Assembly: GCA_020466095.1 (NCBI GenBank)
Contig: CM035807.1
Coordinates: forward strand, 85,230,571 to 85,294,570
Direction: 5' to 3'
Source: Chlorops oryzae
Lineage: Eukaryota > Arthropoda > Insecta > Diptera > Chloropidae
Length of the DNA: 64,000 nt
Below are positions 35,939 through 47,971 of the stretch, piece by piece. The notes under the pieces are model-generated. The model was not told the origin of the DNA. It saw only the letters and a program-made list of their open reading frames with translations, and made no database searches. How positions within the stretch are numbered: position 1 is the stretch's first letter; each line of letters starts with the position of its first letter. The position numbers were made by a program, and so were the translations under genes.

Positions 35939-37038
35939 ATTTTCATTTAAAGATGGTCTGACACTTTCGAATAATTCGTAACGAAAAGTTCTTTCCTCAA
36001 ACGACTTTTTTCTTTTGGTCGATGAAGGGCTTCTTGAAGTGAATGCTTGGCATTGAAGAGGGACTCTGTTGACTGTTTCAAATTTGTCAAATTTATGGCA
36101 TTTCGTCTTTTATTTGCCTTTTTTAAGTAAATAAATGAAGTTAAAATAATGATAAAAAAAAAGGGCAGTTTATCTAGACCTTCGAGAAGAATTCGCTTCT
36201 AATAAAAACGGTCATCATCAGCATTGCCATCATAACAATCAGCGGCAAAACGGACCTAACGAAGCTATGCCTTTATCCACAACATTATTGCTCGGCTATA
36301 ACCACGTTGGATAAAGGAGTCCGCCACTTCAAAGCTGTGGTTATTTTGATGAAAGCACTCATCGCTTATGAAGCTTATATTCTTTTCTATCAGCTCTAAA
36401 AGTTCCCCCATCCAGGAACAATTAATTTCTTTACATGAGAGAATTGCAAACATTTGTTCAAAGTCACTTCTGAAAGGAAATGGCTTTAAAAGCAGCTTTA
36501 CCAAGCATTTTAAACTTCATAGGAGAGATCAAGCCATTTTGGACTGCTTGTCGAATTTTTTGCCAGTTAATTCAAGAAAAGCCATTACTCTTTTGGTACA
36601 AGGAATCATGGTGTGTGAGGTGTCAAAATTAAGTTTTCCTTATTAGCTTTTGAAATAAATTAGAACTTTCTTCGTTTCACCGTTCACACCAAAAGCACGC
36701 CTGGATTTATATGAAAAATTATTTTGAACCATTTTTAACAAGATAATATTTGATTTTAAAATCCAAAGAAATAAATATGAAATTAAGAATATTTCGCTAC
36801 CAAGCCGAAAAACAAAGTTCTCGAAAATGGGCGACCATCACCTCCCAGCTGCGCAAAAAGCGCAAAATCCATTAATAATGTCCGTATAACATGTCGATTG
36901 AAGGATTTTAAAAACAGCTTGGTCCAAAAAGTCTTTTTTAAACAACTTTCTGGAATGATTGAAATTTCCAAAACATCATGAAAAGATCGCAGTAAGTAAA
37001 CACCAATATTAAAGCGCATAAAACTCTTATGGCAAGTG
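35939..37038 (+). repeat. 1.1-kb inverted repeat, left arm
   Basis: The reverse complement of 40029-41129, with scattered substitutions and small indels along its whole length. The outer boundary is at 'attttcatttaaagatggtc'. The inner boundary, at 'cttatggcaag', overlaps the CenG1A-exon duplication by about 20 bases. Open frames occur in both arms (e.g. minus strand 36265-36504 and 36783-37079) but they resemble no family I know, and the frames differ in length between arms. Confidence 0.88.
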
Positions 37039-37873
37039 GTCGAAGGTGATGTGGTTTGAAAAGAAAACAAATTAAACATTCATCGAAAGCGAAGAAGAAA
37101 ATTCAATTTACGCATAATTTTATGCCTCGGCTTTTGGAATGATTCGTACTTATTTTTGTTCTTTTGTTTCGTTGTTGTTGTATTTCGAGGTCACCTTCAA
37201 TGCAAACGACATGATCGCGTATCTGCTGTGCAATTTGGGCGTCGGGCAACGGTAACAAATCGATCAAATCGTAGATTGCATATATCGATGGATGGACGCT
37301 TTCGAAACGTTGTATCTCTTGCCGTATCGCTAACGAATTACTTATCAATGGTTGCGGTGGAGTCGATTGTTGCTGTTTGCTGCTGCTTCTGTTGCTTTTG
37401 CTGCTGATGTTGATGTTGTTGCAGTGGTTTTTGTTGTTGCGGTATTTGCGGTAATGGTGAATGGTGTTGTGGCGTTGGCAGGTTATGTTGATGATGATGA
37501 TGATGATGGTGCCGCGTTACAGGTGATGATGTTTGATGATGGAAATTATTCATTTTCATTTATTTTTACACAAATTTTTTTCTAACATTGAAACTTTCCG
37601 GCGATCATTTTTAACACTTGAACACTTCAACACTTTAGCAATTTAACACAGAAACGGCGATAATTCCACGTCGTCAAATATTTTAAATAAAAGAAAACAT
37701 TTCTTTGCAAACGCTCGAAAGCAAAACAAAACAAAGCAAAAGCAAAACACAGAAACACGCTTCTTGGATTTGATTCAATTTCGCTTGAGAAAAAAGTTAA
37801 CGGTTATCAAAATTGTTTCCATAATTTCCATAATTTAACAAATTGAAATAAGTATTTAAAATAATTCTTTATT
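37018..37873 (-). repeat. Segmental duplication, copy 1 (CenG1A first-exon region)
   Basis: Direct copy of 47098-47971: 5' flank, exon and start of intron are all present. Identity is high in the exon and upstream leader but interrupted in the intron, where about 37115-37188 is unrelated to 47205-47284. Confidence 0.88.
37195..37559 (-). pseudogene. Frame-shifted copy of CenG1A first coding exon
   Basis: Same ATG context and sequence as the exon at 47290-47662 but 8 nt shorter: 3 nt lost in the His codon run and a net 5 nt in the poly-Gln run (near 37372-37383). The second change shifts the frame, so translation from this ATG ends early at 37338 without reaching the conserved [19 protein letters not shown] segment, which remains readable in another frame. 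The splice donor reads GTGACC instead of GTGAGT. Either a degenerate duplicate or a misassembled second haplotype; the frameshift and donor change favour a non-functional copy. Confidence 0.8.
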
Positions 37874-39740
37874 CGACGCAATACAAAATCACATAAAAGC
37901 ATTGAAATTGAATGAATGAATGAATGAAAAGCTTCGAGTGAGCAAAAAAAAATAAAGAACTTCGAATCCATCAAAGCAGAAAATATGATTTTTGCGAATT
38001 ATTTTTATAAACGTTTCAGCAAAATTCATACAAAAATCAATTTTTACACATGGCATAACTTGTTAGCCATTTCAAATTAATACGTCCGACGAGTGCGATG
38101 GAAATTTATGGGAAAAAATTGCGTATGAGGGCAGCCAAAGTGTTTTATCGGAAAAAATCTGCTCCGCTAATGCAATTCGAAACGAAGCAAAAACAAAAAT
38201 AAAATCCAATCATCCAAATGAAACGCATTGCTGAGCACAGAAGGTGCCTCAATTTATTTTTCCTTCTTTTGCACTGTTTTTTCGGCGGAGGGGGCAATAA
38301 AAGCAATTCGCAACGAGGCAGAAAAACAAATGAACAGCACTTGAAATGGCTAACGCAACGCCTCAATTCGATGGTGAGCAGACAAAAAAAAAAAAAAAGA
38401 AGCGTGTAATCCATTGCTGAGGCACACAGCCAGGAATGACCACAAAAAACAAAAATAGCAGCAAAAAAAAAAAAAAAAATTAAACAAAAATTGAAACGGC
38501 TGGAAATGCTGTTGGGATGGATGCGCCCAATGTAGGTACTCAGCCGAAAATAATTTTTACGTCAGCACACCTTTGCCACTTCCGCTTGGCAACATCGCAT
38601 CAATAAAAAGAAAAAGAAAAACCAAAAAAAAATTGAGGAAGAAAAAATGCTCGAAATCAAAGCATTTATTCATGGCACAATCCACCTAGAAGTCATTGAC
38701 ATCAATAATGCATGAAATTGCAATGTAGGCCTCATCGAGTGCCACCATCGATAGAATCGACACAATGGGCCGGGCATGAGCGGGCAAATGCCTACATACA
38801 TATTCATATGCTATTTTATTGTGTGCGCCATAAAGCTCAACACTTCTCATGCGATTGACCGACGCGTCAGGTACATCAGATTTGCCAATTTTGTATGCAA
38901 AGCGCATGGAATGGACGGGCGAAAACAAAAGAAAAACAACAACAACAAATACAAATAAAAATAAAAAAGAAACAAAAATGAGGAAAGGAAAAAAGGAAGG
39001 TTATCTTTCCCGGACTGATGGACTGCCGATATGAGTTTGTTCTGTTTCAATAGGTTTTCCGCTTCTATCTTGTCGGTCGATTTCAACAATGTCACGCCAT
39101 TCAATTAGTGCAGCATCGACTCGGTATGAACTTCTAATATTGTCCCCATTGTCCGGTGTGAGCGATGCAAACGATGCGGAAGGTAATGGGCAAGAAAAGA
39201 AAAGATACGTATGAAAAACGCTGGATCACTCTATTCGATTTGTTGTTTTGCTCTTTTTTTTCATATTTGATATTTCAGTTTTGAAAACGCCGGAGAAGTC
39301 AGGGCAACCTGAAATCCCTTGTCAAATTGATGAATGAGAAAAATCGGATTCTTTATCCTTGCAACAATATCTCAGAGAGGACTCCATCATTGAATGAATG
39401 CAGACATTGATTTGCATGGAAACCTGTTTTCTATCCAATGTGATTTCTAATTTACGCAAGTTGATTGGAAAATTTGAACTGGATGAATTGTCTCAATCCA
39501 AATCGTCGTTCCGGAGATAGATATCTTCACGAATAGCACAAAATCAAAAAATAAAGAGATAAGACCATTTTCCGGGGTTAATTTTTTTAAATCTATCAAT
39601 CTGTTCAATTACCACGTCCCCATCCCTTATTGTTAGGTAGTATGGCTTCCAAAAAGGGTGTCACACTTAGGCCTCACATGGGCCCGTTGTGATGCCACGT
39701 ATAATAGGAAAAAAAAAAAAGAAAAACAGAATCAGAAAAT
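37874..39740. other. Non-coding stretch between inverted arms
   Basis: Spacer DNA with several A runs (e.g. 38385-38398, 38462-38480, 39710-39721). No supported gene. Confidence 0.4.
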
Positions 39741-39806
39741 CCGACACAAACATGCACGGTCTCAGATGGGAATCGAGCCAACTACGGCACAGAGGCCGAC
39801 TAATTT
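39741..39806 (-). repeat. tRNA-like SINE copy
   Basis: The minus strand reads GTCGGCCTCTGTGCCGTAGT followed by GGCTCGATTCCC, sharing its start with the copy at 32994. Confidence 0.45.
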
Positions 39807-40028
39807 CATGTTTTATTAAGCAAAACTATTCTCTATCAAACTGCATCGATAGATTTTTGAAAAGCAATACTTCGAGTCTTTTTTCCCCCTAAAATCCATT
39901 TGTGCGACGTAAGTCAAGAGGACATTCTAAAATGATTTTGAAATTTTATAAAAAATTTCATGATTTTTTTATTGACTTGGAGGTGATTGGTTATGAATTG
40001 TTAATCATTAGTTTTTGAATGATCTTGC

Positions 40029-41129
40029 CCTTGCCATAAGAGTTTTATGCGCTTTAATATTGGTATTTACCTACTGCGATCTTTTCATGATATTTTGGAA
40101 ATTTCAATCATTCCAGAAAGTTGTTTAAAAAAGACCTTTTGGACCAAGCTGTTTTTAAAATCCTTCAATCGACATGTTATACGGACATTATTAATGGATT
40201 TTGCGCTTTTTGCGCAGCTGGGAGGTGATGGTCGCCCATTTTCGAGAACTCTCTTTTTCGGCTTGGTAGCGAATTATTCTTAATTTCATATTTATTTCTT
40301 TGGATTTTAAAATCAAATATTATCTTGTTAAAAATGGTTCAAAATAATTGTTCATATAAATCCAGGCGTGCTTTTGGTGTGAACGGTGAAACGAAGAAAG
40401 TTCTAATTTATTTCAAAAGCTAATAAGGAAAACTTAATTTTGACACCTCGCAGACCATGATTCCTTGTACCAAAAGAGTAATGGCTTTTCTTGAATTAAC
40501 TGGCAAAAAATTCGACAAGCAGTCCAAAATGGCTTGATCTCTCCTATGAAGCTTCGAATGCTTGGTAAAGCTGCTTTTAAAGACCATTTCCTTTCAGAAG
40601 AGACTTTGAACAAATGTTTGCAATTCTCTCATGTAAAGAAATTAATTGTTCCTGGATGGAGGAACTTTTAGACCTGATAGAAAAGAATATAAGCTTCATA
40701 AGCGATGAGTGCTTTCATCAAAATAACCACAGCTTTGAAGTGGCGGACTCCTTTATCCAACGTGGTTATAGCCGAGCAATAATGTTGTGGATAAAGGCAT
40801 AGCTTCGTTAGGTCCGTTTTGCCGCTGATTGTTATGATGGCAATGCTGATGATGACCGTTTTTTTATTCGAAGCGAATTCTTCTCTAAGGTCTAGATAAA
40901 CTGCCCTTTTTTTTATCATTATTTTAACTTCATTTATTTACTTAAAAAAGGCAAATAAAAGACGAAATGCCATAAATTTGACAAATTTGAAACAGTCAAC
41001 AGAGTCCCTCTTCAATGCCAAGCATTCACTTCAAGAAGCCCTTCATCGACCAAATGAAAAAAGTCGTTTGAGGAAAGAACTTTTCGTTACGAATTATTCG
41101 AAAGTATCAGACCATCTTTGAATGAAAAT
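40029..41129 (-). repeat. 1.1-kb inverted repeat, right arm
   Basis: Inverted partner of 35939-37038. The arms enclose a spacer of about 3.0 kb that holds the broken CenG1A exon copy. No terminal inverted repeats are seen within one arm, so a simple DNA transposon inserted twice is not obvious. Confidence 0.88.
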
Positions 41130-42710
41130 TTGGTTGGTAATTTAATGCTGACTCAATTGGGACTTTAAAAAAACTTTTTTTTTTTTTGGGTTTTTTTCCA
41201 TGAAATCAGCTTCAGCACAATTGCGTCTTATGATTGTTATTATCACGTTATTTACAAAGAGTATACAATCGCTTAAGTACTTCAATATAAATGAAAAGGG
41301 ATTTGCGAAAAAAGAGTGTATCCTTTTTGAAAACCAAATCAAACGGTTCACACATTGGAACTGCCCGCATGTTCTTGCCACACTGTTTAATCCTATTATG
41401 GTGGAAAAGAACACCAACGCACCAAACAGGTCCTGCACGATAATCACACATTCCGGAATTCAGCGAAAAAAAAATGAATAAAAAATGAAGTAACAAAAGA
41501 AAAATGTGGATGGAAAACTGCAACACCAGCAACAATGGAATCTCAACATGGATCAGGATACATTTTCTGTCCGATGGAACATGCATGCATGTGTTCTTCG
41601 CGCTGGCAATCGCCTCGCCGGCCGGAGAGATGAAGTGTTAATGTTGCTCACGCGTTGTTGCCGCGTGTACTTACATACTTTTGTGTTGTATTGCGCATTG
41701 TCCTGCATGAGGGTGTGTGTCACTTGAGCCGTTCCGTAAATCACAACATTTTTCTGCAATTCAACGTAGAGGATGGCGGGCAGAGGGGGAGCTTAACCGA
41801 AAGTAAGCCCTTCGCCCACTTCTATTCGAAAGGCAATTAAACGTGATTTATAGCCAACATTTCTGTTGCCATTGCTGTGCAGCAGACTCATCAACAATTT
41901 TAAATTTGCTCCAATAACAACAGCAACAAAAACAAAAACAAAAACATCACAGACAGCATAAACTTTAAGATGCTTCAAGCACGCAGCAGCTGAGAGGGAC
42001 TTCGTTTGCGTGCGTGTGTTTGTGTGTGTGTAAAACAGACCGAAATTGTTCATTTTAATGAGTTCGAATGAAGGTCAAGCAGAAGGCATGAATCAAAGAT
42101 TTATGGGCTTAAGTTAAGTTAAAATCGAAAACGTCTTTAATAATGGCAATTAATTTAATGTCAATAGAAAATTATTCCTCTTAAAGGAGAAGACATTTCG
42201 ATAATCTTTTCACATCAATCATACGAATAAAAGGGGAAAATTGAATTTTCCGAATTTCTGTCAAAAGAAAAATTTTGTAAGTATTTTTGGAGCACAAAGA
42301 GGCTTAACAAAGGAAGACGAAGAAGTAGAGTCATTTCATCTGTCATTACAGTGATGAAGTCTGGCTGTTATTTTCATTATTCTTTTATTCTCATTCCCCC
42401 CAGAACAGATGGACTCCTGAGACCCACCCATTCCGCTCATTTGTGTCACTTTGTGCAAATGAAAAGGAAGGAAATTGAAAGACCAAAATGCCTACTGCGT
42501 CCGTGAATAGGTTTATTGCGAAAAATCTTCGTCGAAGAAGAACATAATTACGCTTTGGTGGATGATGGTTAATGTTCTTGTTTGACAACTTTTATTCTGT
42601 TCCATGGGGATTCATGCAATCAGAGGTCTTTCAAAAATATGGGCGGTTATGTTGTAGATAATGTTTCGAAGATAACACAATTTAGAGATTTTTTTGTTTT
42701 TTCCTACTGA
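41130..42710. other. Non-coding stretch, no gene supported
   Basis: Open frames around 41200-41590 and 41793-42053 overlap on both strands and lack family-like sequence. A (GT)n tract lies at about 42010-42032. Confidence 0.4.
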
Positions 42711-43287
42711 AGGCTGGTCTCCAGTTCCCCAAGGAATGAAAAACTCCATATAAAAAAAAGCCAAAGCAATGCTTAAGAAATATTTCTTCAAGAAATTTTC
42801 TGCATGCAGTCCCCAGTTCGGCAAAAAAGTAGTACATATTTTAATACGTTTTTTTGACATAAAATGTGCACGGTAACCCAGGCTATCAGCAGAAATAATT
42901 GCAAATGAATTGTTTCTTGGAGAAATTTTGACAAGTGAGGTAGGTCAGTTGTGATTGTATAGAAATAGTGCATCCATTTTTCGGGTTTTTTCAAAAAAAA
43001 GGAAAAAAACCCCAAAAAACCAAAAACGCTTAATAAATTTCTCAAACGAGAATAAACGCGAATTAATATCGCTTGTTAAAGAGAGTAGAAGAATTTGCGC
43101 GCTTTTTATTCTGAACGTTTATAATCGCGCCTTTTTAATTTCTGTGTTTCGTTTCACTTTTTTGACACATGTGACATATGACAGATTGCCTCTGTTGCAC
43201 TAAAAAGTTCTGTAGTACTACCTTTTTTCCTCGAAGAAAAAAATAGAAAATTTTGCTGACATTCCTTACCGAACTGGAGACCAGCCT
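42711..43287. mobile_element. MITE-like element, ~17-bp TIRs, TGA flanks
   Basis: Left end AGGCTGGTCTCCAGTTC and the inward-read right end are identical over these 17 bases. TGA flanks both ends (42708-42710 and 43288-43290), which would fit a 3-bp duplication. The 577-bp interior has no transposase. A PIF/Harbinger origin is possible but TGA is not the usual TWA target. Confidence 0.7.
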
Positions 43288-43330
43288 TGACTCTTGAATT
43301 GAAAAATGAAATAATTTGTGTCTTAAGGCT

Positions 43331-43757
43331 TACCTTTAACTTAAGCTTAAAATTAAACTTTAGATTTAGTTTCTCTAACTCTTACTGTAAATTAACCTTA
43401 ACGTTAACTCTAATTTCCAGTTTAACTTCTAGTTTAAATTTAACTTTGACTTTAACTTAAACTTTGACTTTAACTTTAACATTACCTTTGACTTTAACTT
43501 TGACTTAAACTTAAACTTTTACTTTAACTTTAACTGAACCTTTGACTTTGACTTTATCTTTAACTTTGACTTAACTTATACTTTGACTTTCACTTTACTT
43601 CACTTTAACTTTGACTTTAACTTTAACTTTAACTTTAACTATAACTTGAACTTTGACTGTAACTTTATTTTTAACTTTAACTTTAATTTTATCTTTAACT
43701 TTAACTTTGACTGTAACTTTAGCTCCAAATTTAACTTTTATTTTAACTTTAACATTA
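43331..43757. repeat. Degenerate (ACTTTA/ACTTTG)n hexamer array
   Basis: About 430 bases of 6-bp units, mostly TTAACT, TTGACT and variants, with decaying edges. No telomere-like arrangement or gene is evident. Confidence 0.9.
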
Positions 43758-44899
43758 GTTGAGAATTGTATCCTTTGATTTTAAAGGAAAGTTTAAGTTT
43801 TCAATGATTTCTTAAATTTCAATCCTATTCTAAATATTCCCGGGGAATGTTTCACTAAGGATTTGATATAAAAAATTTGCCATTCTAAGTACAATGGAAA
43901 GGGAATATAAAGGGGGCAAGTATCTTAAACTTTTTTAAGCAAAGGTCATCACTTTCTTTCTTTCGTTGACGTTAAGAATAGTTCCTTTTCCCGCCGAGAA
44001 AAACTTCCTGGAAAGAAACATCCGGGGGAAACCCCATTTAGAATATGGCTGTTTATGTTCGGTGAAGACTGATTAACAGGTGCTTATTTAGAACATTATT
44101 TCCACCACCACCTGCCAACGCCTATTTGACTGAGTTTTAAATTTGCAAATTTAATAAGTTCTTGTGAATAATTTGAGCAACTAAGACTTGAGAAATCTGG
44201 AACAAAACAAATTTTCAGCTTCGACATTGAGGAATAAATTATTTTAGACTACAGTGTAGTTGGAACAGAGCCTCCCTTTAGTGAGTGCATTTATAAATTG
44301 AATGTATGTTATAAATCTTTATAGAAAATTTTTAGATGAAATCTCATTTCGATCGCTTACGATGCCATCGTCATGGCATCGATCAAATTAACTGTCACAA
44401 TCGAGAGATATAAGTGCTTAAATATTTCCGATGAACTGGAAAAACGTTCAAGAAATCTCGATAAAAACCACAAAAACAACAACTAGAATATATAGCAAAT
44501 AAGAAATTAGCCTTAGTAAGAGATTAATCAAAGGTCAATGTCAGGCCAATTGGCTGTCAGTTTGCCATTGAATATTCCCCCCCTTCCCCTCGCCGCACTC
44601 CAATGTATCCAAGTCGGGCCTTCGTGATACATATTATCACAAAAAAAGCGCACTTGAAATGGTTTTTCGAATGTTTTTCATTTCGAAATTGGAACGAATG
44701 TTTCCAAAACAGCACATGTTGCTATTAATGGCTCCTTCTACCCGCCTGTCAGTCTGTCTTTCCGTCGGTCTGTATGTCTGTATGTATGTATGTCGTTCGC
44801 ATGATTACGCCTTCCCAAGTTAATTATTGCGTGCGCTGCTTTAATTCATATCGCAAACTTTTAGATAAACGCTGCTCGGCCTTTTTTCACTGTCAATGT
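43758..44899. other. Non-coding stretch, no feature seen
   Basis: A (GTCT/GTAT)n tract lies at about 44752-44795. No supported gene. Confidence 0.4.
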
Positions 44900-45047
44900 C
44901 AGTGGCGAACGCAGGGGGTGGAGTTTTGGGAGTTCAAATCCCTTCCGAAAAAGAACAATCACAAAAGAATACGGGAAAATTGTCTTGATATAAAGTGTTA
45001 TTTTGTCTAAAAACCCCTTGTGAAATTATTCTCTGCATACGCGCCTG
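44900..45047. mobile_element. Short MITE, ends CAGTGGCGAACGCAG / CTGCATACGCGCCTG
   Basis: The ends are imperfect inverted repeats related to the element at 50818-51298, with a shared 'gg...cccttccgaaa' segment just inside the left end. No clear target duplication. Confidence 0.55.
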
Positions 45048-47097
45048 CGTTCGGCCTGAGTATTTGTTTTCGTTACTCCATTTTGCACATCGAAAGTGAT
45101 TTCATGATTGATTTTCTGTGTTCAAAATAATTTTCGATGCTTTCAACTTTTTTAAATTGTGCTGCGCTAAAATGATGCTGAATCAACAAGAAAAGGGGCG
45201 GGGAGGAGTATTTCTTCTAAGTTGAGTGCATAGAGTTTACTTTAATCCATCGGAGCTATTGTGGAGAAGTTAATCGCTGAAGCTAACATCTTCCGTCTGG
45301 GGTAATAAAGACCAGAATTAGTTACATTGTTGTTGTTTGGCATGCTTTCCACTCTCTTTTCTTTCTGTCTGAGAGAAATGTAATTTCTTTTAAAATATTG
45401 TAACCCAAAGAGACGTGATCTTGTTTTGTCCGTTCTTGGCCATGGATCATTGATCATTGTCTACAGAGCCTCCTGCGAGGGGACTGCCTTGGGACGATTA
45501 CTGGAATAACGAAAAGGCGGACCCTTGTTAAACTTTTAGCAGTAGTTTGATCGGGTATTAGATCATACTGGTAGGGTATTGCTATAGGTTTTCTTTTATG
45601 ATAAGAATCAATTGTGCTGAAGGTGAATTACTGTGGGTACAATGTAGAAAAACATGGTACAGCAGGGATCAGGAGACGCAGGCAGTGTAGACGCATCTGG
45701 CCGGACCTTTGGGAAGACCTCTTATCGGAGTCTCCCTGGGGCTGTGATGAGTGGCATATAGGTAGTACCCAAATCTTGACTAAGGATTCAGACACTGTCA
45801 ATATCCACTTAAATGGTTAAATTGGTGCTTCGAGCACGACAGCGGTGCCCCCAGTGATATACTGGATACGTACTTGGCACCATAGACTTGGGAGAAGTAG
45901 CTATGTATGTAAAACAATAAAATAAAAGACTTTTTCATATTCACAGCATTCGGATTTCATTTTTAAGCAGAACGAAAGACGTACGGGGAAAGTCATTTGC
46001 TTGAAAGGTTCACAAAATAGTTTTGAAATTTCTATTTAAATTTCGATTGAATTATTTTCGAATTCGTTTTACTAAAAAAAAAAACGAACTTCAATTCAAT
46101 TAAAAACGTAATTTAATAACGAAATGGGGAATAAAAAATACCTAAATTAAATTGAATTTCAAATAAATATCGTGAAAATAGCACTGCGAGCTTATTTAAG
46201 TGCAAGACTGAACGAGTTTTAGGAAGAAATTCGATACGGTTTGAATCATTTAAAATGCAGTTTAATCGGACGAGGCTTAAAAAAGGCAACGAACTGATAA
46301 TGAACTTTAAATGGCGAGTATCATTGAAATAAAATTGAATATATTTACGAACATTGAAGGTTTTTACGACAAGAATGTCATTAAAAATGTGAATGAAACG
46401 AGTTTTAACTGGAAATCAGAATGATTTTTTTTAAATTTATTTTTATTGTGAATTGACGTTTGCGAAATGCAGATTCTACGTTCAGCAAATGAAAAATTCT
46501 ATCTCTCTGGAATGCTTTTGGTATAAATCGCCTGCCGGCTATACAATTTACTATAAACTAAATGAGAATTATACGTTTGAGACGAAGTCTTTTCTACTGT
46601 TGACAGTTTTCAGGGAATATATATCCAGAATTTCTCAAAATAAGCCATTATATTCGATTTTGAAATTTTCTTAAAACACGAGCTTATTGCCAAGGGCGTA
46701 TCCAGGCTATAATAAGGGGGCGCCTACTCTTTTTTAGTGCAAATCAAAGTAGATTTAGACTTATGGCTTGGTTTTTAAGTTAATTTCGTCTTAAATGGCT
46801 CCATCTGTCCTTCCAATCTTTTTGTAAGTCTTCACCGCAGATCATAGGTTCCTCGAATTCAAGGGAAATTCTCTTAAAGTGGCAACAGTGAGCGTTTCTT
46901 ACACCACCCAGAGCGATTAAACTCTTCATCGTTGCACCTACCTACCATATTACGCCCTCTGTCACAATGAAAATGTAAAAAAATAGAGAATTATAAGACC
47001 TCAATCAATCAAATAAAATGAAATTCGCATTATATGCAACCTGTTGAAGTTGTTGCAGTTTGATGAGTTGATTGAAAACTTTCACCAAAACGCATAA
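45048..47097. other. Non-coding stretch with one MITE end
   Basis: At 46693-46725 'gggcgtatccagg...gggggcgcc' resembles one end of the 44900/50818 family. No supported gene. Confidence 0.4.
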
Positions 47098-47283
47098 AAT
47101 GCATAAAACTATCATGGCAAGGGGTCGAAGGTGATGTGGTTTGAAATGAAAACAAATTAAACATTCATCGAAAGCGAAGAAGAAAATTCAATTTACGCAA
47201 TTGTTCGTGCGATCGGTGATTCAAAAACATAATTTTCGTTTTTATGTAGGTATGTATGTATGTATTTTATATACTTATATCGT

Positions 47284-47289
47284 ACTCAC
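47284..47289 (-). promoter_or_regulatory. CenG1A exon 1 splice donor GTGAGT
   Basis: Strong 5' splice site directly after the conserved VCIE residues. It ends the coding exon before the frame runs into intron sequence (EYDISI-stop). Confidence 0.8.
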
Positions 47290-47662
47290 CTTCAATGCAA
47301 ACGACATGATCGCGTATCTGCTGTGCAATTTGGGCGTCGGGCAACGGTAACAAATCGATCAAATCGTAGATTGCATATATCGATGGATGGACGCTTTCGA
47401 AACGTTGTATCTCTTGCCGTATCGCTAACGAATTACTTATCAATGGTTGCGGTGGAGTCGATTGTTGCTGTTGCTGCTGCTGCTGCTTCTGTTGCTTTTG
47501 CTGCTGATGTTGATGTTGTTGCAGTGGTTTTTGTTGTTGCGGTATTTGCGGTAATGGTGAATGGTGTTGTGGCGTTGGCAGGTTATGTTGTTGATGATGA
47601 TGATGATGATGGTGCCGCGTTACAGGTGATGATGTTTGATGATGGAAATTATTCATTTTCAT
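47290..47662 (-). CDS. CenG1A: CenG1A (centaurin gamma / AGAP) first coding exon
   Basis: The exon encodes 124 residues plus one base. The ATG (47662-47660) is preceded in frame by TAA, so the start is fixed. Residues 1-74 are a His/Gln/Pro-rich leader with a His run (17-23) and a Gln run (60-67). From residue 76 it matches the conserved N-terminus of AGAP/centaurin-gamma proteins: [36 protein letters not shown]. In the family this segment lies just before a Ras-like GTPase domain, followed by PH, ArfGAP and ankyrin repeats; the protein is an Arf GTPase activator in membrane traffic. The exon ends at a good donor (G|GTGAGT, phase 1), where family members continue with Asp. Later exons are absent from the window and should lie beyond base 1. 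A frame-shifted copy lies at 37195-37559. Confidence 0.88.
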
Positions 47663-47971
47663 TTATTTTTACACAAATTTTTTTCTAACATTGAAACTTT
47701 CCGGCGATCATTTTTAACACTTGAACACTTCAACACTTTAGCAATTCAACACAGAAACGCCGATAATTCCACGTCGTCAAATATTTTAAATAAAAGAAAA
47801 CACTTCGAATGCAAACGCTCGAAAGCAAAGCAAAACAAAACAAAAGCAAAACACAGAAACACGCTTCTTTGATTTGATTCAACTTCGCTTAAGATAAAAG
47901 TTAACGGTTATCAAAATTGTCACCACAACTTCGTTTAACAAATAGAAATATTTAATATAATTCTTTATTCT

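Larger units (their letters stand above)
47098..47971 (-). repeat. Segmental duplication, copy 2 (intact CenG1A exon region)
   Basis: Direct partner of 37018-37873, about 10.1 kb away. It spans the upstream leader (to 47971), the intact exon and part of the first intron (47098-47205 aligns with 37018-37115). Confidence 0.88.

Noticed and set aside
36265..37079. Minus-strand frames in the left inverted arm as a gene
   Set aside because: They recur in the right arm but with different lengths and interruptions, have no family-like motifs, and are probably open by chance.
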